Of a stretch of 64,000 nt of DNA, positions 24,300 to 34,855 are shown piece by piece. The DNA lies in contig JAUJEA010000011.1 of the NCBI GenBank assembly GCA_030442035.1, positions 222,844-286,843 on the forward strand, read 5' to 3'. The notes beneath the pieces were generated by a model. That model saw only the letters and a list, made by a program, of their open reading frames with translations. It made no database searches and was not told the origin of the DNA. Origin of the DNA: Splendidivirga corallicola (GTDB lineage Bacteria > Bacteroidota > Bacteroidia > Cytophagales > Cyclobacteriaceae). The first letter of the stretch is position 1, and the number at the start of each line of letters is the position of its first letter. Both the position numbers and the translations under genes were made by a program.

Positions 24300-26927
24300 A
24301 TGGCTGCAACCAAGACCAAAGATACGAAAGAGACTCCCCTAATGAAGCAGTACAATGCCATCAAAGCCAAACATCCGGGGGCTCTTTTATTGTTCAGGGT
24401 TGGTGATTTCTATGAAACCTTTGGTGAAGATGCTGTCAAGGCTAGTAAAACACTAGACATAGTCCTTACAAAACGGGCAAATGGAGCTGCCTCTCACATT
24501 GAACTGGCTGGTTTCCCACACCATGCTTTGGATTCGTATTTGCCAAAATTAGTAAGAGCCGGAAACAGGGTAGCCATTTGTGATCAATTGGAAGATCCAA
24601 AGGCCACAAAAGGTATTGTAAAAAGGGGTGTGACGGAACTGGTCACACCGGGCTTGTCTTTCAATGACAATGTCCTGGACAAAAACAACAATAACTATCT
24701 CGCTTCGATACACTTTTCAAAAGATATTTTTGGCATTGCTTTCCTTGATCTGTCGACTGGAGAATTTTTGACGGCCAGAGGCAATGCCGGGTATATTGAT
24801 AAGCTATTACAAAGTTTTAAGCCGAGCGAGGTGATATTCTGCAAGTCCCATAGAGATCAGTTTGAGGAGCTCTTTCAGGATAAGTATAACACATACTGTT
24901 TGGATGAATGGGTATTCGCCTATGACTATACTTATGAAAACCTGGTTAACCATTTTAAAACGAGTTCTCTAAAAGGGTTTGGGATAGAAAATCTTCCGGA
25001 AGGCATTGTCGCCGCCGGTGCGGTATTTCATTATTTAAAAGAGACAGAACACAAAGAAGTCAAACATATTTCCTCCATTTCAAGGATTGAGGAAGATCGA
25101 TACGTTTGGCTTGATAAATTCACCATACGTAATCTGGAATTGGTTTATCCGCAACAAGAGGGGGGTGTTCCGTTGATTGATGTATTGGATCAGACGGTAA
25201 CTCCTATGGGTTCAAGACTTCTCAAAAAATGGATCGTTCTTCCTATGAAGGAAAAGACAACCATTGAGGAACGCCACACCATTGTTGAAGCGCTCGTAAA
25301 TGATGAAGAATGCCTGGAAAGCCTTCTTAAATACCTAAAGCCTATAGGTGATTTGGAAAGGCTCATTTCCAAAGTAGCTGTGGGAAGGATCAATCCAAGA
25401 GAGATGTTGCAACTCAAAAAAGCATTAAGCAACATTGCTCCGATCAGGGAATTATTACGGGCCTCACCCATTGAACCTTTAAAGAAACTCGCAGACCGGC
25501 TCAATCCTTGTGAGTTTTTGCTGGAGAAGATTGAAAAGGAACTAAAAGATGATCCGCCTTTACAAGCCAATCAGGGGAATCTTATCAAAGAGGGAATTGA
25601 CGAAGAACTGGATGAATTAAGAAAGATCGCCTTTTCAGGTAAAGATTACCTGATCCAAATACAACAGCGGGAAACTGAAAAAACCGGTATCGGTTCACTG
25701 AAAATTGCCTATAACAAAGTCTTTGGCTACTATCTGGAAGTAACCAATGCACATAAGGATAAAGTTCCTGATGAATGGATCAGAAAGCAGACACTTGTCA
25801 ATGCTGAAAGATACATTACAGAAGAATTAAAGCAATACGAAGAGAAAATACTGAGTGCAGAGGAAAAACTGGTGGTTATCGAACAGAAGATCTTTAACGA
25901 TCTGGTTATCCATGCAGCAGATTTTGTCACTGAAATCCAGCAAAACGCCAGAGTACTGGCCATGGTGGATTGCCTGAGTTCCTTTGCTCAAATCGCTAAA
26001 AAGAACGATTACAGCAGACCAGCAATTGATGAATCTGCCATCATTGATATTGCCGATGGAAGACATCCTGTTATTGAACAACAACTGCCATTGGGCGAGG
26101 AATATATTCCCAATGATGTTTACCTCGACAATGATTCCCAACAGATCATGATCATCACAGGACCAAATATGGCCGGTAAATCCGCCCTTTTGAGGCAGAC
26201 GGCTTTGATCGTCCTCATGGCACAAATGGGTTCTTTTGTGCCGGCTTCCAAAGCATCGATTGGCCTCATAGACAAGGTATTTACCAGAGTAGGTGCCTCT
26301 GATAACCTGTCAAAAGGAGAGTCTACATTCATGGTAGAAATGACTGAGACAGCCAGTATTCTAAATAATTTAAGCGAGAGAAGCCTGGTGCTCATGGATG
26401 AAATCGGAAGAGGCACAAGCACTTATGATGGCATTTCCATTGCCTGGTCTATTGTTGAATTTTTGCATAATCATCAAAAGTTTAAGGTAAAAACACTTTT
26501 CGCCACACATTATCATGAGCTAAATCAGTTAGCCGGTGATTTTCCACGGATCAAAAATTTCAACGTATCTGTCAAAGAAGTTGGTGACAAGGTCATATTT
26601 ATGCGCAAACTAAAGAAAGGTGGCAGTGAACACAGTTTCGGCATACATGTGGCCCAGATGGCAGGAATGCCAAATCAGGTGGTCATTCGGGCCAGCGAAA
26701 TTATGCATCATTTAGAAAAGGATAAAATAAGAAACCGGACAAGTAAAAAGCTGGAGGAAGTTCCTAAGAATAATTTTCAGCTCAACCTTTTTGAGGCTGA
26801 TCCTAGGTTTGAGAAAATACAAAAGCTTATTGAAGAACTGGATATTAACACCATTTCCCCTGTTGAGGCTTTGCTCAAATTGAATGAGATCAAGACAAAT
26901 TTTGGTAAAGAAACCAAATCAGATTAG
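24300..26927 (+). CDS. mutS: DNA mismatch repair protein MutS
   Basis: The 875-residue protein is a full-length MutS. The mismatch-reading motif is [16 protein letters not shown] near residue 30 (Phe-x-Glu pair). Core helical lever domains follow, and the ABC-type ATPase has Walker A GPNMAGKS at 621-628, the STFMVEM and [12 protein letters not shown]alker B blocks, and the FATHYHEL switch. It recognises mispairs and recruits MutL. Only its last nine bases overlap the convergent small gene. Complete and apparently intact. Confidence 0.97.
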   Translation: MAATKTKDTKETPLMKQYNAIKAKHPGALLLFRVGDFYETFGEDAVKASKTLDIVLTKRANGAASHIELAGFPHHALDSYLPKLVRAGNRVAICDQLEDPKATKGIVKRGVTELVTPGLSFNDNVLDKNNNNYLASIHFSKDIFGIAFLDLSTGEFLTARGNAGYIDKLLQSFKPSEVIFCKSHRDQFEELFQDKYNTYCLDEWVFAYDYTYENLVNHFKTSSLKGFGIENLPEGIVAAGAVFHYLKETEHKEVKHISSISRIEEDRYVWLDKFTIRNLELVYPQQEGGVPLIDVLDQTVTPMGSRLLKKWIVLPMKEKTTIEERHTIVEALVNDEECLESLLKYLKPIGDLERLISKVAVGRINPREMLQLKKALSNIAPIRELLRASPIEPLKKLADRLNPCEFLLEKIEKELKDDPPLQANQGNLIKEGIDEELDELRKIAFSGKDYLIQIQQRETEKTGIGSLKIAYNKVFGYYLEVTNAHKDKVPDEWIRKQTLVNAERYITEELKQYEEKILSAEEKLVVIEQKIFNDLVIHAADFVTEIQQNARVLAMVDCLSSFAQIAKKNDYSRPAIDESAIIDIADGRHPVIEQQLPLGEEYIPNDVYLDNDSQQIMIITGPNMAGKSALLRQTALIVLMAQMGSFVPASKASIGLIDKVFTRVGASDNLSKGESTFMVEMTETASILNNLSERSLVLMDEIGRGTSTYDGISIAWSIVEFLHNHQKFKVKTLFATHYHELNQLAGDFPRIKNFNVSVKEVGDKVIFMRKLKKGGSEHSFGIHVAQMAGMPNQVVIRASEIMHHLEKDKIRNRTSKKLEEVPKNNFQLNLFEADPRFEKIQKLIEELDINTISPVEALLKLNEIKTNFGKETKSD

Positions 26928-27140
26928 GTCTTTTCTGGTGATAATTAATGATTCAGGTCGAAAGTAATACTTGCACAATTTACCTCCTCGTATGGTTTCA
27001 CATTCAACCAAAGTAGAATCTTCGTAGACAGATGAGATTCTCATTTCGCTACTTCCGGTTACAAGCTTTACAATATCTCCTTCTCTTAAATGTGTCATCG
27101 TTTTCATCTCGTTTAAGTTCTGTTTCCAATCATTTTTCAT
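26919..27140 (-). CDS. small YodC/DUF2158-like protein
   Basis: A 73-residue basic protein. The pattern [22 protein letters not shown], then a Cys and a [15 protein letters not shown] ending, resembles DUF2158 (YodC-like) beta-barrel proteins. Function unknown. Its 3' end overlaps the end of mutS by nine bases on the other strand. Two internal methionines near residues 1 and 12 leave the start uncertain. Nothing was recognised in the 290 bases upstream. Confidence 0.65.
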   Translation of the reverse strand: MKNDWKQNLNEMKTMTHLREGDIVKLVTGSSEMRISSVYEDSTLVECETIRGGKLCKYYFRPESLIITRKDLI

Positions 27141-27430
27141 TTAGATCGATTTAATCTTATAAAGTTTAATTGAGCCCCAAATTTTACTTAAATGATTTTA
27201 GTGTAGCTTGGTAACCTCTTTTTATAATGATTTATCAAAATGAATTATTGTTGTTATTTGATCTTTTTCCTTAATAATACAGTCTCGTACTGCTTTCCCC
27301 CTACTTTTTTATTAAATTGTTCGGGGTCAAAAACCGAACCAATATTGAATAAACACACGAATATGATGGATTAATTAAATCAAATGAAGTTATAGATCTG
27401 TCAGATTATCAATGATTTATAAAATTTAAT

Positions 27431-28423
27431 ATGATGATAAAAAAATTTCTCTCTTTCGCTGCATTTTGTTTAATTGTACAGGGCATAAGCGGTCAGGTTT
27501 TTAAAAGAGATGCTCCATTTGCGCACACCTATTCCATTGTTGCCAGAGATCAAAAGACGGGTAAAATGGCCGTAGCGGTTCAAAGTCATTGGTTCTCAGT
27601 TGGAACGGTTGTTTCCTGGGGAGAAGCAGGCGTGGGTGTGGTAGCCACACAATCCTTTGTCAACAAATCTTTTGGTATTCGCGGATTAGCACTTTTAAAA
27701 GAGGGGAAAACACCAGAACAAGCCTTGGAAATTTTACTGCATAATGATGAGGCCAAAGCTGTTAGGCAAGTTGCCATCTTGGATTCAAAGGGTAGGGTGG
27801 CTACTCATACAGGAAGCAGTTGTATAAAATATGCCGGGCATATTCAGGGAGACAATTTTTCAGTTCAGGCCAATATGATGTTGAGTGATAAAGTTTGGCC
27901 TGCTATGGCTAAAGCTTTTAAAGAGCATTCGGATCTACCCATTGCTGAAAGGATTTTGGAGACCATGAAGGCAGCAGAGAAAGAGGGCGGAGACATCCGG
28001 GGTAAACAATCTGCAGCCATTCTGGTTGTGCGGGGAGAATCCACCGGTGAACCCTGGGAAGATCGCTTAATTGATTTGCGTGTTGATGATCATACCAGCC
28101 CAATTGAAGAACTCAGCCGGTTGTTGAAAGTTTACAGGGCCTATGAGCATATGAACAAAGGTGATCTGGCAGTTGAAAAAAATAACATGCAATTGGCTTC
28201 CAGAGAATACAAAAGTGCTGAAGCAATGTTTCCGGATAACCTTGAAATGAAGTATTGGCACGCCATTACCTTGGCGAATAACAATAAACTGGAAGAAGCT
28301 GCCAAAATGTTAAAAGGTATTTTTCAAAAGGATAAAAATTGGCGCAAACTAACCAAAAGGCTGCCTGAATCAGGAATATTGAATCTGAGTAAAAAGGATC
28401 TTAAGATGCTTTTGGATCTTTAA
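27431..28423 (+). CDS. DUF1028 domain protein with C-terminal TPR-like helices
   Basis: After a signal peptide (to about residue 21) residues 26-225 match DUF1028: HTYSIVARDQKTGKMAVAVQ, then GVGVVATQSFVNKSFG, and NMMLSDKVWPAMAKAF. This family is related to Ntn hydrolases, and its activity is not established. The last 100 residues form helical repeats (ASREYKSAEAMFPDNLEMKYWHA) typical of TPR. The protein is probably periplasmic. It is followed within 18 bases by the tRNA promoter. Confidence 0.85.
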   Translation: MMIKKFLSFAAFCLIVQGISGQVFKRDAPFAHTYSIVARDQKTGKMAVAVQSHWFSVGTVVSWGEAGVGVVATQSFVNKSFGIRGLALLKEGKTPEQALEILLHNDEAKAVRQVAILDSKGRVATHTGSSCIKYAGHIQGDNFSVQANMMLSDKVWPAMAKAFKEHSDLPIAERILETMKAAEKEGGDIRGKQSAAILVVRGESTGEPWEDRLIDLRVDDHTSPIEELSRLLKVYRAYEHMNKGDLAVEKNNMQLASREYKSAEAMFPDNLEMKYWHAITLANNNKLEEAAKMLKGIFQKDKNWRKLTKRLPESGILNLSKKDLKMLLDL

Positions 28424-28441
28424 AATATTTTTGAAAACTCA

Positions 28442-28471
28442 TTGCAAATTTCATCTCCTTACTTAAATTTG
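28442..28471 (+). promoter_or_regulatory. promoter of the tRNA-Gly / tRNA-Leu unit
   Basis: TTG at 28442-28444 (-33) and TAAATTTG at 28464-28471 (-7, TAnnTTTG) are 19 bases apart, placing the start near 28477, 22 bases before tRNA-Gly. The promoter coincides with a perfect 11-base inverted repeat (28441-28451 with 28465-28475). Confidence 0.7.
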
Positions 28472-28498
28472 CAATCCGTTTGTCGCTATGACAAATAA

Positions 28499-28571
<73 letters not shown>

Positions 28572-28603
28572 CTTTTCTTTTATAGACTAAGCAATTAGTC
28601 CAG

Positions 28604-28689
28604 GCCGGGGTGGTGGAATTGGTAGACACGCAAGACTTAAAATCTTGTGGGCATTAGCCCGTGCGGGTTCAAGTCCCGCCCCTGGTACG
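28604..28689 (+). tRNA. tRNA-Leu (anticodon TAA), acceptor 3' strand irregular
   Basis: The type II tRNA has GCCGGGG, TGGTGGAATTGG, anticodon stem CAAGA/TCTTG around CTTAAAA (anticodon TAA), a long variable arm TGGGC-ATTA-GCCCG, and T arm GCGGG/CCCGC. The acceptor 3' strand from 28680 is CCCCCTGGT, two bases longer than the seven needed, so G1-G7 can only pair with a bulge. The gene is otherwise normal and shares the promoter of tRNA-Gly. Confidence 0.9.
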
Positions 28690-28734
28690 AAAGCCGTTCA
28701 AATTGAACGGCTTTTTTATTGGTGAAGATTTTGG
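28636..28734 (+). repeat. direct repeat copy A: 3' half of tRNA-Leu plus terminator
   Basis: This stretch, from the anticodon loop to 45 bases past the tRNA, recurs in the same orientation at 41199-41294. The blocks 28691-28717 and 28721-28734 are identical in both copies; the first 39 bases differ at two positions. Confidence 0.85.
28692..28719 (+). terminator. intrinsic terminator of the tRNA unit
   Basis: AAAGCCGTTCAA (28692-28703) pairs with TTGAACGGCTTT, followed by T's, two bases after the tRNA-Leu end. Confidence 0.85.
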
Positions 28735-28950
28735 GTACAACAGTTTTGAAAGGTTTTTTCTCCACACATAATCCAAAATTAAGAGGGGTTAAATTGAGTT
28801 ATTGTACCATTTCCGCTATCAATATTAGAGTTAGTCAAATTATATTTAGAATGTAGAAGAAGGTATTGACATTTTTGGGATAGGATTTTCCAACAACAAA
28901 TTTTCATAAATAGGTACATGATTGTTACTGACTCTAAGTATTCAAAACAT

Positions 28951-30939
28951 CTATCTAAGAAGAGTTAAAGAACCTAAAATTACTTCATCTCTTTTCTCTC
29001 CGGTACTGTTGGTAAAGGAATAGTTTACTTTATATGCATAGGTACCTGTAGGCGAAATTTTTCCTTCGAAATAACCGTCCCAACCAAAACTTGGATTATT
29101 CGAATTAAAAATTAACTCTCCCCATCTATTGAGTATTAATAATTCGTAGCTTAATAATTGGCACCTTACAACCGGCTTAAACTTGTCATTAAGACCATTT
29201 TCATTTGGTGTAAACGCATTAGGAAAGACGATACAATTGCATTCTTGAAATTTCAGTTCTATATTATTTAAACTGAGTGTAGTCCCGCAAGAATTATTGG
29301 CTGTAGCCGAATAAAGACCTGTTGATTTAGCATAAAATACGTTGTTGTTTTCTTCAACAAGGTTTCCATTTTTATACCACCGATAGATTACACCAGCCTG
29401 AAAAGGAGCACATAGTTCTACAATACGTCCCACGCAAGGATTAGTGGCTGTTTTAGCTATAATCTCAAAACCTAGCGGTGGAAATTTCATCTCAATATCA
29501 ATACTATCACTGGATATCAAATTTTGACATTTATCGATGACATCCACCCTGTACGTTCCAGCTTCTTTAACAACAATTAAGCTGCTATCTAATGGTAATA
29601 TAATTCCGTCCTTAAACCAATTGTAAATGACATTTTTATCATACTTTACACATAGTGGTGTACTGTCTCCATCACAGATAATGGATTCAGGTGTTGAGAT
29701 TTTAAAACCTTTAGAAGATGTTTTTATGGTATCCAAAGAAAAAATCTTCAAATCATCAATGAATATTTCACTTTCACGCGTTATATCCCTCACCCTTAGC
29801 TCTATCTCTGTTACAGTATCACAGATATTAAAATGCTGAATTCTGAAATCATCGTCGGGCTGGCGATCATTAGATGGACTCCTTCCAAAATCCATAGAAT
29901 TTGAGTATTGAGATCCATCGATAAACAGATGTCCTTTAGATCCCCAATTGCCTCCTAATTCCATCTCCTTGAAAATTAAACTTGTGATATATGTTGGTTT
30001 TTGAAATCTTACTTTGAGTTTTGTTATAAAGTTGTCAAAGCAATTTGCAGGGCACAAAGATCGTCCGTATCCGAAAGCTTTTTGACTTCCAAAATTGGAC
30101 TTATCCTTTATGCCCTGTGAGACCACAATATTACCAATGGTTTCAATGGAAATCCCTGGTTTTAATTGACCATCTTCAAAATCCTCTGATACAATTAAAC
30201 TATGAGACTTAAGTGGAGCATCAGACACCTCCCAAGAGGGTTGTGCATCACTATTTCCATTTCCTAATAGCCCATTGTTTTTATTCGAGGTAAGATCAAA
30301 AATAATCTCCCCAATTCCTTCATTAAAAGCCCAATAACCAACTAATCCGGTTGATTTTGGATCAATTGCTCTATCATAGTTTTCTAATATTTCGATAGAT
30401 GGCCTTGCTATATTCCAGACTCTGACCTCATCAATATAACCAATGAAGCGCTGATCAATAGAACAAGTTCCGGAGTTTCCGATTCTGAGTGGCGCAGTAT
30501 TTTGACCACTTAATTTGTATTCTTGGTTTGTTTCTAAACATCCGTTTATGTACAACGAAAGAAGAGTTCCGTCATAGGTTACTGCCATGTGTGTCCATTG
30601 ATCAATGGCAGGATTTAATCCTTTTTCTACTCTTCCACCGGTCGAATTAAAGTGTAATCCACCGTGGTCTCCGGCCAGTTGATAATTATGCAATGAGCGT
30701 GAACAACCCTCTCTCTTTCCAATGATATGATAAACAGGGCGAGGATCGGTGCGTTTAAACCACAATTCTATGGTGAAATCAGCATTTTGATTAAAGCTAA
30801 GTATGTCAGAGTGAGGGATAACTATTTCGTCATTACCATCAAAAAAAAGAGCAAAATTAGCTTGAGTGGTTTGAGCGAATGAATTGATGTTCACCACCAA
30901 TAACAAAACTGCAACGAAACCAATCGAAATGTATTTCAT
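28951..30939 (-). CDS. LamG-domain secreted protein with type IX (gliding-type) C-terminal domain
   Basis: A 662-residue protein with a signal peptide ending near residue 22 (NSFAQ). Residues 27-210 form a LamG/concanavalin-like domain (TIELWFKR, WTHMAVTYDGTLLSLYING, GYIDEVRVWNIARP). A second jelly-roll-like region follows, then two Ig-like repeats with YNWFKDG and YRWYKNG. The last 90 residues are a CHU_C type B sorting domain (FPNAFTPNENGLNDKFKP, NRWGELIF, GWDGYF, GTYAYKVNY). It should be exported by the type IX system and held at or released from the cell surface. Binding target unknown. Confidence 0.9.
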   Translation of the reverse strand: MKYISIGFVAVLLLVVNINSFAQTTQANFALFFDGNDEIVIPHSDILSFNQNADFTIELWFKRTDPRPVYHIIGKREGCSRSLHNYQLAGDHGGLHFNSTGGRVEKGLNPAIDQWTHMAVTYDGTLLSLYINGCLETNQEYKLSGQNTAPLRIGNSGTCSIDQRFIGYIDEVRVWNIARPSIEILENYDRAIDPKSTGLVGYWAFNEGIGEIIFDLTSNKNNGLLGNGNSDAQPSWEVSDAPLKSHSLIVSEDFEDGQLKPGISIETIGNIVVSQGIKDKSNFGSQKAFGYGRSLCPANCFDNFITKLKVRFQKPTYITSLIFKEMELGGNWGSKGHLFIDGSQYSNSMDFGRSPSNDRQPDDDFRIQHFNICDTVTEIELRVRDITRESEIFIDDLKIFSLDTIKTSSKGFKISTPESIICDGDSTPLCVKYDKNVIYNWFKDGIILPLDSSLIVVKEAGTYRVDVIDKCQNLISSDSIDIEMKFPPLGFEIIAKTATNPCVGRIVELCAPFQAGVIYRWYKNGNLVEENNNVFYAKSTGLYSATANNSCGTTLSLNNIELKFQECNCIVFPNAFTPNENGLNDKFKPVVRCQLLSYELLILNRWGELIFNSNNPSFGWDGYFEGKISPTGTYAYKVNYSFTNSTGEKRDEVILGSLTLLR

Positions 30940-31005
30940 GGCTTAAAAATTTCGTGCAATATGTTCCATACTTTGAAAAATCAAATATTAACACAAATCA
31001 GACAC

Positions 31006-31953
31006 CTAGAACTTCGGACAAACTATGTTTGGTTTGTTTTTCAATTTTAGACCCAATACAATTTCGTGGCTCCCTCGACTGTATTGGACGAAACCTTCAC
31101 CCAAAACTTTGTAGTAATAACCCAATGATAACAAAGGAGAAAAATAGAAGGAACCCAAGAGACCAACAGAATCGAAATTCTCGTAAGTCAATCCAGCCAT
31201 GACCCGATTATTGTAGTTGAAGGTAACCCCAATGTCTATTGCCATGGGTGAATAATCTATTTTCTTTATCATAACAACTGGAGAAATGGAGACCTTTGTA
31301 ATTGATTTTAGTTTTAAACTCCCAAAAAGAAAATAATTAATATTCTGACTTCGCCTATTTGTACTTGGCAAAAAGCCAAAATTGGTGTCCCCAATAAAAA
31401 GCTGGTGGATCGAAATACCAAGCTGAAATCTATCAGAATATAACCAAAGACCTGTGGACAAATTTGGTGAAAATTTATTATCATTTCCGCTTCCTATAAC
31501 CATGTCATTGGGGTCATTTGGGTTAAGATCAGCTGTTTTTAAGTTATAATGTAACGCGCCGATGGATAAGCCAGCTGATAGTGTAATTTCACTAGTTATT
31601 GGCACATGATAGGCGTAAGAAAGGTTTAATTCATTCCGTCTGAAAGGTCCTGCTTTGTCCGTTAGCAAAGTTCCACCGACAGCATGATGAGCCTGAGGAT
31701 TACGATCATTTTCAACGAAGTTTAAAGGAGTATCTAAAGAGACGTAATAAGTCACTGGACTGCCATCGATTCCTACCCATTGATTTCTGCCAGATATTTT
31801 GAGATCCATATATGGTTCAGGGCCGGCGATTGCCGGATTTATTAAATAGTTGTTGAGCATACTTAAACTATGGCTTGGTTTGTATTGTGACTTTGAGATT
31901 GAATAAAAACAGCACAAGCAAATTATCGTTAGAAGAAAATTGAATGATTTCAT
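31006..31953 (-). CDS. PorP/SprF family type IX secretion outer-membrane protein
   Basis: From ATG 31953 the protein has a signal peptide (MKSFNFLLTIICLCCF) and about 290 residues of beta-barrel-like sequence. It opens with the family pattern YLINPAIAGPEPYMDLKISGRNQW and ends in a strand-rich region with FYFSPLLSLGYYYKVLG. PorP/SprF proteins act with the type IX translocon and often pair one-to-one with a gliding-type cargo encoded beside them. Here it follows the 752-residue cargo by seven bases. An upstream ATG at 31980 would overlap that gene. Confidence 0.9.
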   Translation of the reverse strand: MKSFNFLLTIICLCCFYSISKSQYKPSHSLSMLNNYLINPAIAGPEPYMDLKISGRNQWVGIDGSPVTYYVSLDTPLNFVENDRNPQAHHAVGGTLLTDKAGPFRRNELNLSYAYHVPITSEITLSAGLSIGALHYNLKTADLNPNDPNDMVIGSGNDNKFSPNLSTGLWLYSDRFQLGISIHQLFIGDTNFGFLPSTNRRSQNINYFLFGSLKLKSITKVSISPVVMIKKIDYSPMAIDIGVTFNYNNRVMAGLTYENFDSVGLLGSFYFSPLLSLGYYYKVLGEGFVQYSRGSHEIVLGLKLKNKPNIVCPKF

Positions 31954-31960
31954 GAGTTTT

Positions 31961-34219
31961 TTATTTAACAATGGCAACATATCCGGTAATTGGATTAATC
32001 TGGTCGCTTAGTATAATTACATAGTAATAAGCATCTATTGGAAGAGGTTTTCCATTATAAGTCCCATCCCATGGTTTTGAATACCCACGAGACCTAAAAA
32101 CTTCTTTTCCCCAACGGTCAACAATTGAAATTTCGATATTTGGATAGTTTTCAATATTCTTTAGAATCCACAGATCGTTAACTCCGTCATTGTTCGGACT
32201 GATCATTCGCGGCACAGGAATTGATGGCTTATTATCTTCAGTAACTGTAATGGTTACTTCATCGAAACCTATGCATCCCTGGTCATCTTCTACCTCCAGA
32301 ATGTAAGAAACGGTACTATCAGGAGTAGCTATTGGATCTGAAATGAATGGATCATCCAAAAAGCTTGATGGAATCCATTCATGACCTACCAAAGGATTAT
32401 TGCTTGAACCACTTCCTTGCAGTTGAGCACTTTCCCCCTGTTTAATTATTTGATCTTCACCAGCATCGACCACAGGAGGTTCAATAATTATTGCTTTTAC
32501 CGGCATAAGTTCACTCTCACATTTGGATTCAATACTGGTCACAAAATACTTCATTGAACCGGTAAGTATGGGTGTAGTATAGGTATTTAATGTTTGTCCC
32601 TGTAACTGTGTAGTGTCATGATCATTATGCTCATACCAGCGATATTCATCTGCTGTCGCGGAAAATGCTTCAAGTGTTAATGATCCTTCGCCACAACGCA
32701 TTTCATCTTTAGCCTGTGGGGCATCCGGCAAGGATTTTACAATTATATGAACAGTATCGGGACTAATAATGGTACTACCACAAGCGTTTTCAATTTGGAG
32801 TGTATATCTACCCTCTTGGGTAACACAAATCGAATCGATATTTGAACCAATTGGTTCACCATCCCAGTACCATTTATATATTTCGGCCAAATAATCAGTT
32901 TTTAACATAGTTTTACCACCCTCACAGAATTCAAATGGCCCCTTTAATTCTATCCCGGGACCTTTGCTATCGGGTGAGGCTTTAACTCCAATGACATTAT
33001 CACCGTAGGCACTTTCAGACAGATTATTCCAACGTCCCCATATGGAATGTATAGCTTGAATGGCCTCGGTACTTACTATCCTTAATGGGTAATTTGCCCA
33101 GCCTGATATTTGCCTTTCATGCAAATAATACGTTTGACCTTTTTGAAGAGTGACAGTTTCCTGAATAACCTGGTTCGTTGAAAAGCTAATCAGGTTGTTA
33201 TCAGTAAAAGAAGTGATAGCAACTTGCACCTGCGGATATCCATGTCGAGCATCTGGATTGAGCTTTTCAATAACTGCCTCTTTAGTCTGCAAACCCATCG
33301 AAGATAAAGAAAAGGCATATTGGTATTCTCTAAAAATCCGACCCCATACATCCCTGGCATTAATACTGTTTAAAAAAACAGTATAAACCGGATTGTTTGA
33401 AGTTAATTTAACTTCCTGTGCCTCTGTTGTTGAATGAAAAATATGTTCTCCTTTTTGCAACACAGACTGTGTTCCTTCAATGTTTACAATGGTGTTATCA
33501 GTTATAGAAGTTATGTAAATGCCACTATTATTTGTGGCAGATGAAAGAGAAAACGGCTGTGATTTCGGGACAAAATATTCTTTCCCTAATAAATCATAAT
33601 GAATTAATTGAGTAGCATATGTTCGATTATAGTGATCCGTTGAAAAATTTACGGCAACTACAGCAATCGGATGAGTGGCTAAGATCTCAGTGCCAATAGC
33701 TACTGATGGAAATTTTCTAACTTCGCCTTGTTGTAGAATTCCTATTGATGCCCCGTTGATAGAAATTTCTGTTCCGTCTTTAGTAGCAACCAAAGAAATC
33801 TCTTTGTTAGGAATTGGAATTCTATACCGCACTCCCAATGAAGATTCCTCCAACAAACTGTAAAAAATCGCACCATCCTCATACAGCTGGTAATGACTTA
33901 CAGAAAAAAAAACTTGAACTTGAATTTCCGAATTCGATATGATCAGCATCCCTGGCTTCAGTAACGGCTTTTCTACAACAATTTTTTCGCCTTCAGCTAA
34001 ACTAAACCGTTGCCCTTCAATTTCTAATTCGGTACAATCATTAAAAGCGAAAATGGTTAACCTATTGTAAGTATTGTTTTTTCCCTTATGGTCCATATCC
34101 ACGTAGGGCACAAAATACCTGAAGCTTTTTGTGGATTGGGCATCAGAGGGACTGGGTAAAGAGAAAATAAAACAAAAAATAAAGAAGGTTTTACAGGAAT
34201 TGAGAACAATGTTAATCAT
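31961..34219 (-). CDS. large secreted protein with gliding-type C-terminal domain
   Basis: A 752-residue protein with a signal peptide to about residue 27. Residues 30-410 are beta-rich and resemble the N-terminal region of IgGFc-binding-like surface proteins (FVPYVDM, TKDGTEISING, STDHYNRTYATQL). Two or three Ig/PKD-like repeats follow (YKWYWDGEPIG, YRWYEHNDHD, DAGEDQIIKQGESAQLQG). The last 85 residues are a CHU_C type B sorting domain (MISPNNDGVNDLWIL, DRWGKEVFRSRG, WDGTYNG). It is directly upstream of a PorP/SprF gene and is its probable cargo. Confidence 0.88.
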   Translation of the reverse strand: MINIVLNSCKTFFIFCFIFSLPSPSDAQSTKSFRYFVPYVDMDHKGKNNTYNRLTIFAFNDCTELEIEGQRFSLAEGEKIVVEKPLLKPGMLIISNSEIQVQVFFSVSHYQLYEDGAIFYSLLEESSLGVRYRIPIPNKEISLVATKDGTEISINGASIGILQQGEVRKFPSVAIGTEILATHPIAVVAVNFSTDHYNRTYATQLIHYDLLGKEYFVPKSQPFSLSSATNNSGIYITSITDNTIVNIEGTQSVLQKGEHIFHSTTEAQEVKLTSNNPVYTVFLNSINARDVWGRIFREYQYAFSLSSMGLQTKEAVIEKLNPDARHGYPQVQVAITSFTDNNLISFSTNQVIQETVTLQKGQTYYLHERQISGWANYPLRIVSTEAIQAIHSIWGRWNNLSESAYGDNVIGVKASPDSKGPGIELKGPFEFCEGGKTMLKTDYLAEIYKWYWDGEPIGSNIDSICVTQEGRYTLQIENACGSTIISPDTVHIIVKSLPDAPQAKDEMRCGEGSLTLEAFSATADEYRWYEHNDHDTTQLQGQTLNTYTTPILTGSMKYFVTSIESKCESELMPVKAIIIEPPVVDAGEDQIIKQGESAQLQGSGSSNNPLVGHEWIPSSFLDDPFISDPIATPDSTVSYILEVEDDQGCIGFDEVTITVTEDNKPSIPVPRMISPNNDGVNDLWILKNIENYPNIEISIVDRWGKEVFRSRGYSKPWDGTYNGKPLPIDAYYYVIILSDQINPITGYVAIVK

Positions 34220-34281
34220 AACTGTAAAATTTAGGGTTAATTACAAATTAATGAGTAATATCCTGAATATCAACAAACTGT

Positions 34282-34851
34282 TTAGTTTTGCACTATGCAA
34301 TTCGCAGGAATCATACAATTAGATTTGTATTTTTCAGATAGAATATCATACTGGAAATAGGTACCTAAATCATCTTCAATTCGATTAGATGGAGATACTT
34401 TATCGGAAGTAAAATATATTCTGATGTTCTCTATTTTATTGCTTACTAATACTTCCAGATCTTCTTCGGTTATTTTATAAAACGGAACTATAAAATATGT
34501 CAATGATAATCCGATGAATCTACCCTCTGTAAAGCTCCTGGGATACAACATAAGAATCTTCCCATTTTCAAATTGAATAATTAGAGGATTATCATCTAAA
34601 ATCTCAAATTTTGCACTGTGAGATCTTCTTAAATGTAACCCCATCAAATAGCCATTGGATGTCTTAACAAAATGGGTTGCTGCCGTTTTGTAAAATTTAT
34701 CAAACAAAGTCTTTGGCTTTGTGATTTTTATGATTTCCTCATTTTCAAGTTGTTTCATATGCCACTTAACTTTTCTTAAGTATTTGCAGTTTTGCCCAAA
34801 AACGCAGGAAAAAGTAAGGATCGATAAGATAATTGTGATAGTTATTCGCAT
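34282..34851 (-). CDS. secreted protein of unknown function
   Basis: The 189-residue product has a signal peptide ending near residue 19 (SCVFGQ). The rest is mixed alpha/beta with no domain I recognise; two cysteines near the C-terminus (CMIPANC) may form a disulfide. It begins four bases after the next-upstream gene ends, so the two form an operon. It sits beside type IX secretion cargo genes, but a link is not shown. Confidence 0.65.
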   Translation of the reverse strand: MRITITIILSILTFSCVFGQNCKYLRKVKWHMKQLENEEIIKITKPKTLFDKFYKTAATHFVKTSNGYLMGLHLRRSHSAKFEILDDNPLIIQFENGKILMLYPRSFTEGRFIGLSLTYFIVPFYKITEEDLEVLVSNKIENIRIYFTSDKVSPSNRIEDDLGTYFQYDILSEKYKSNCMIPANCIVQN

Positions 34852-34855
34852 CTTT

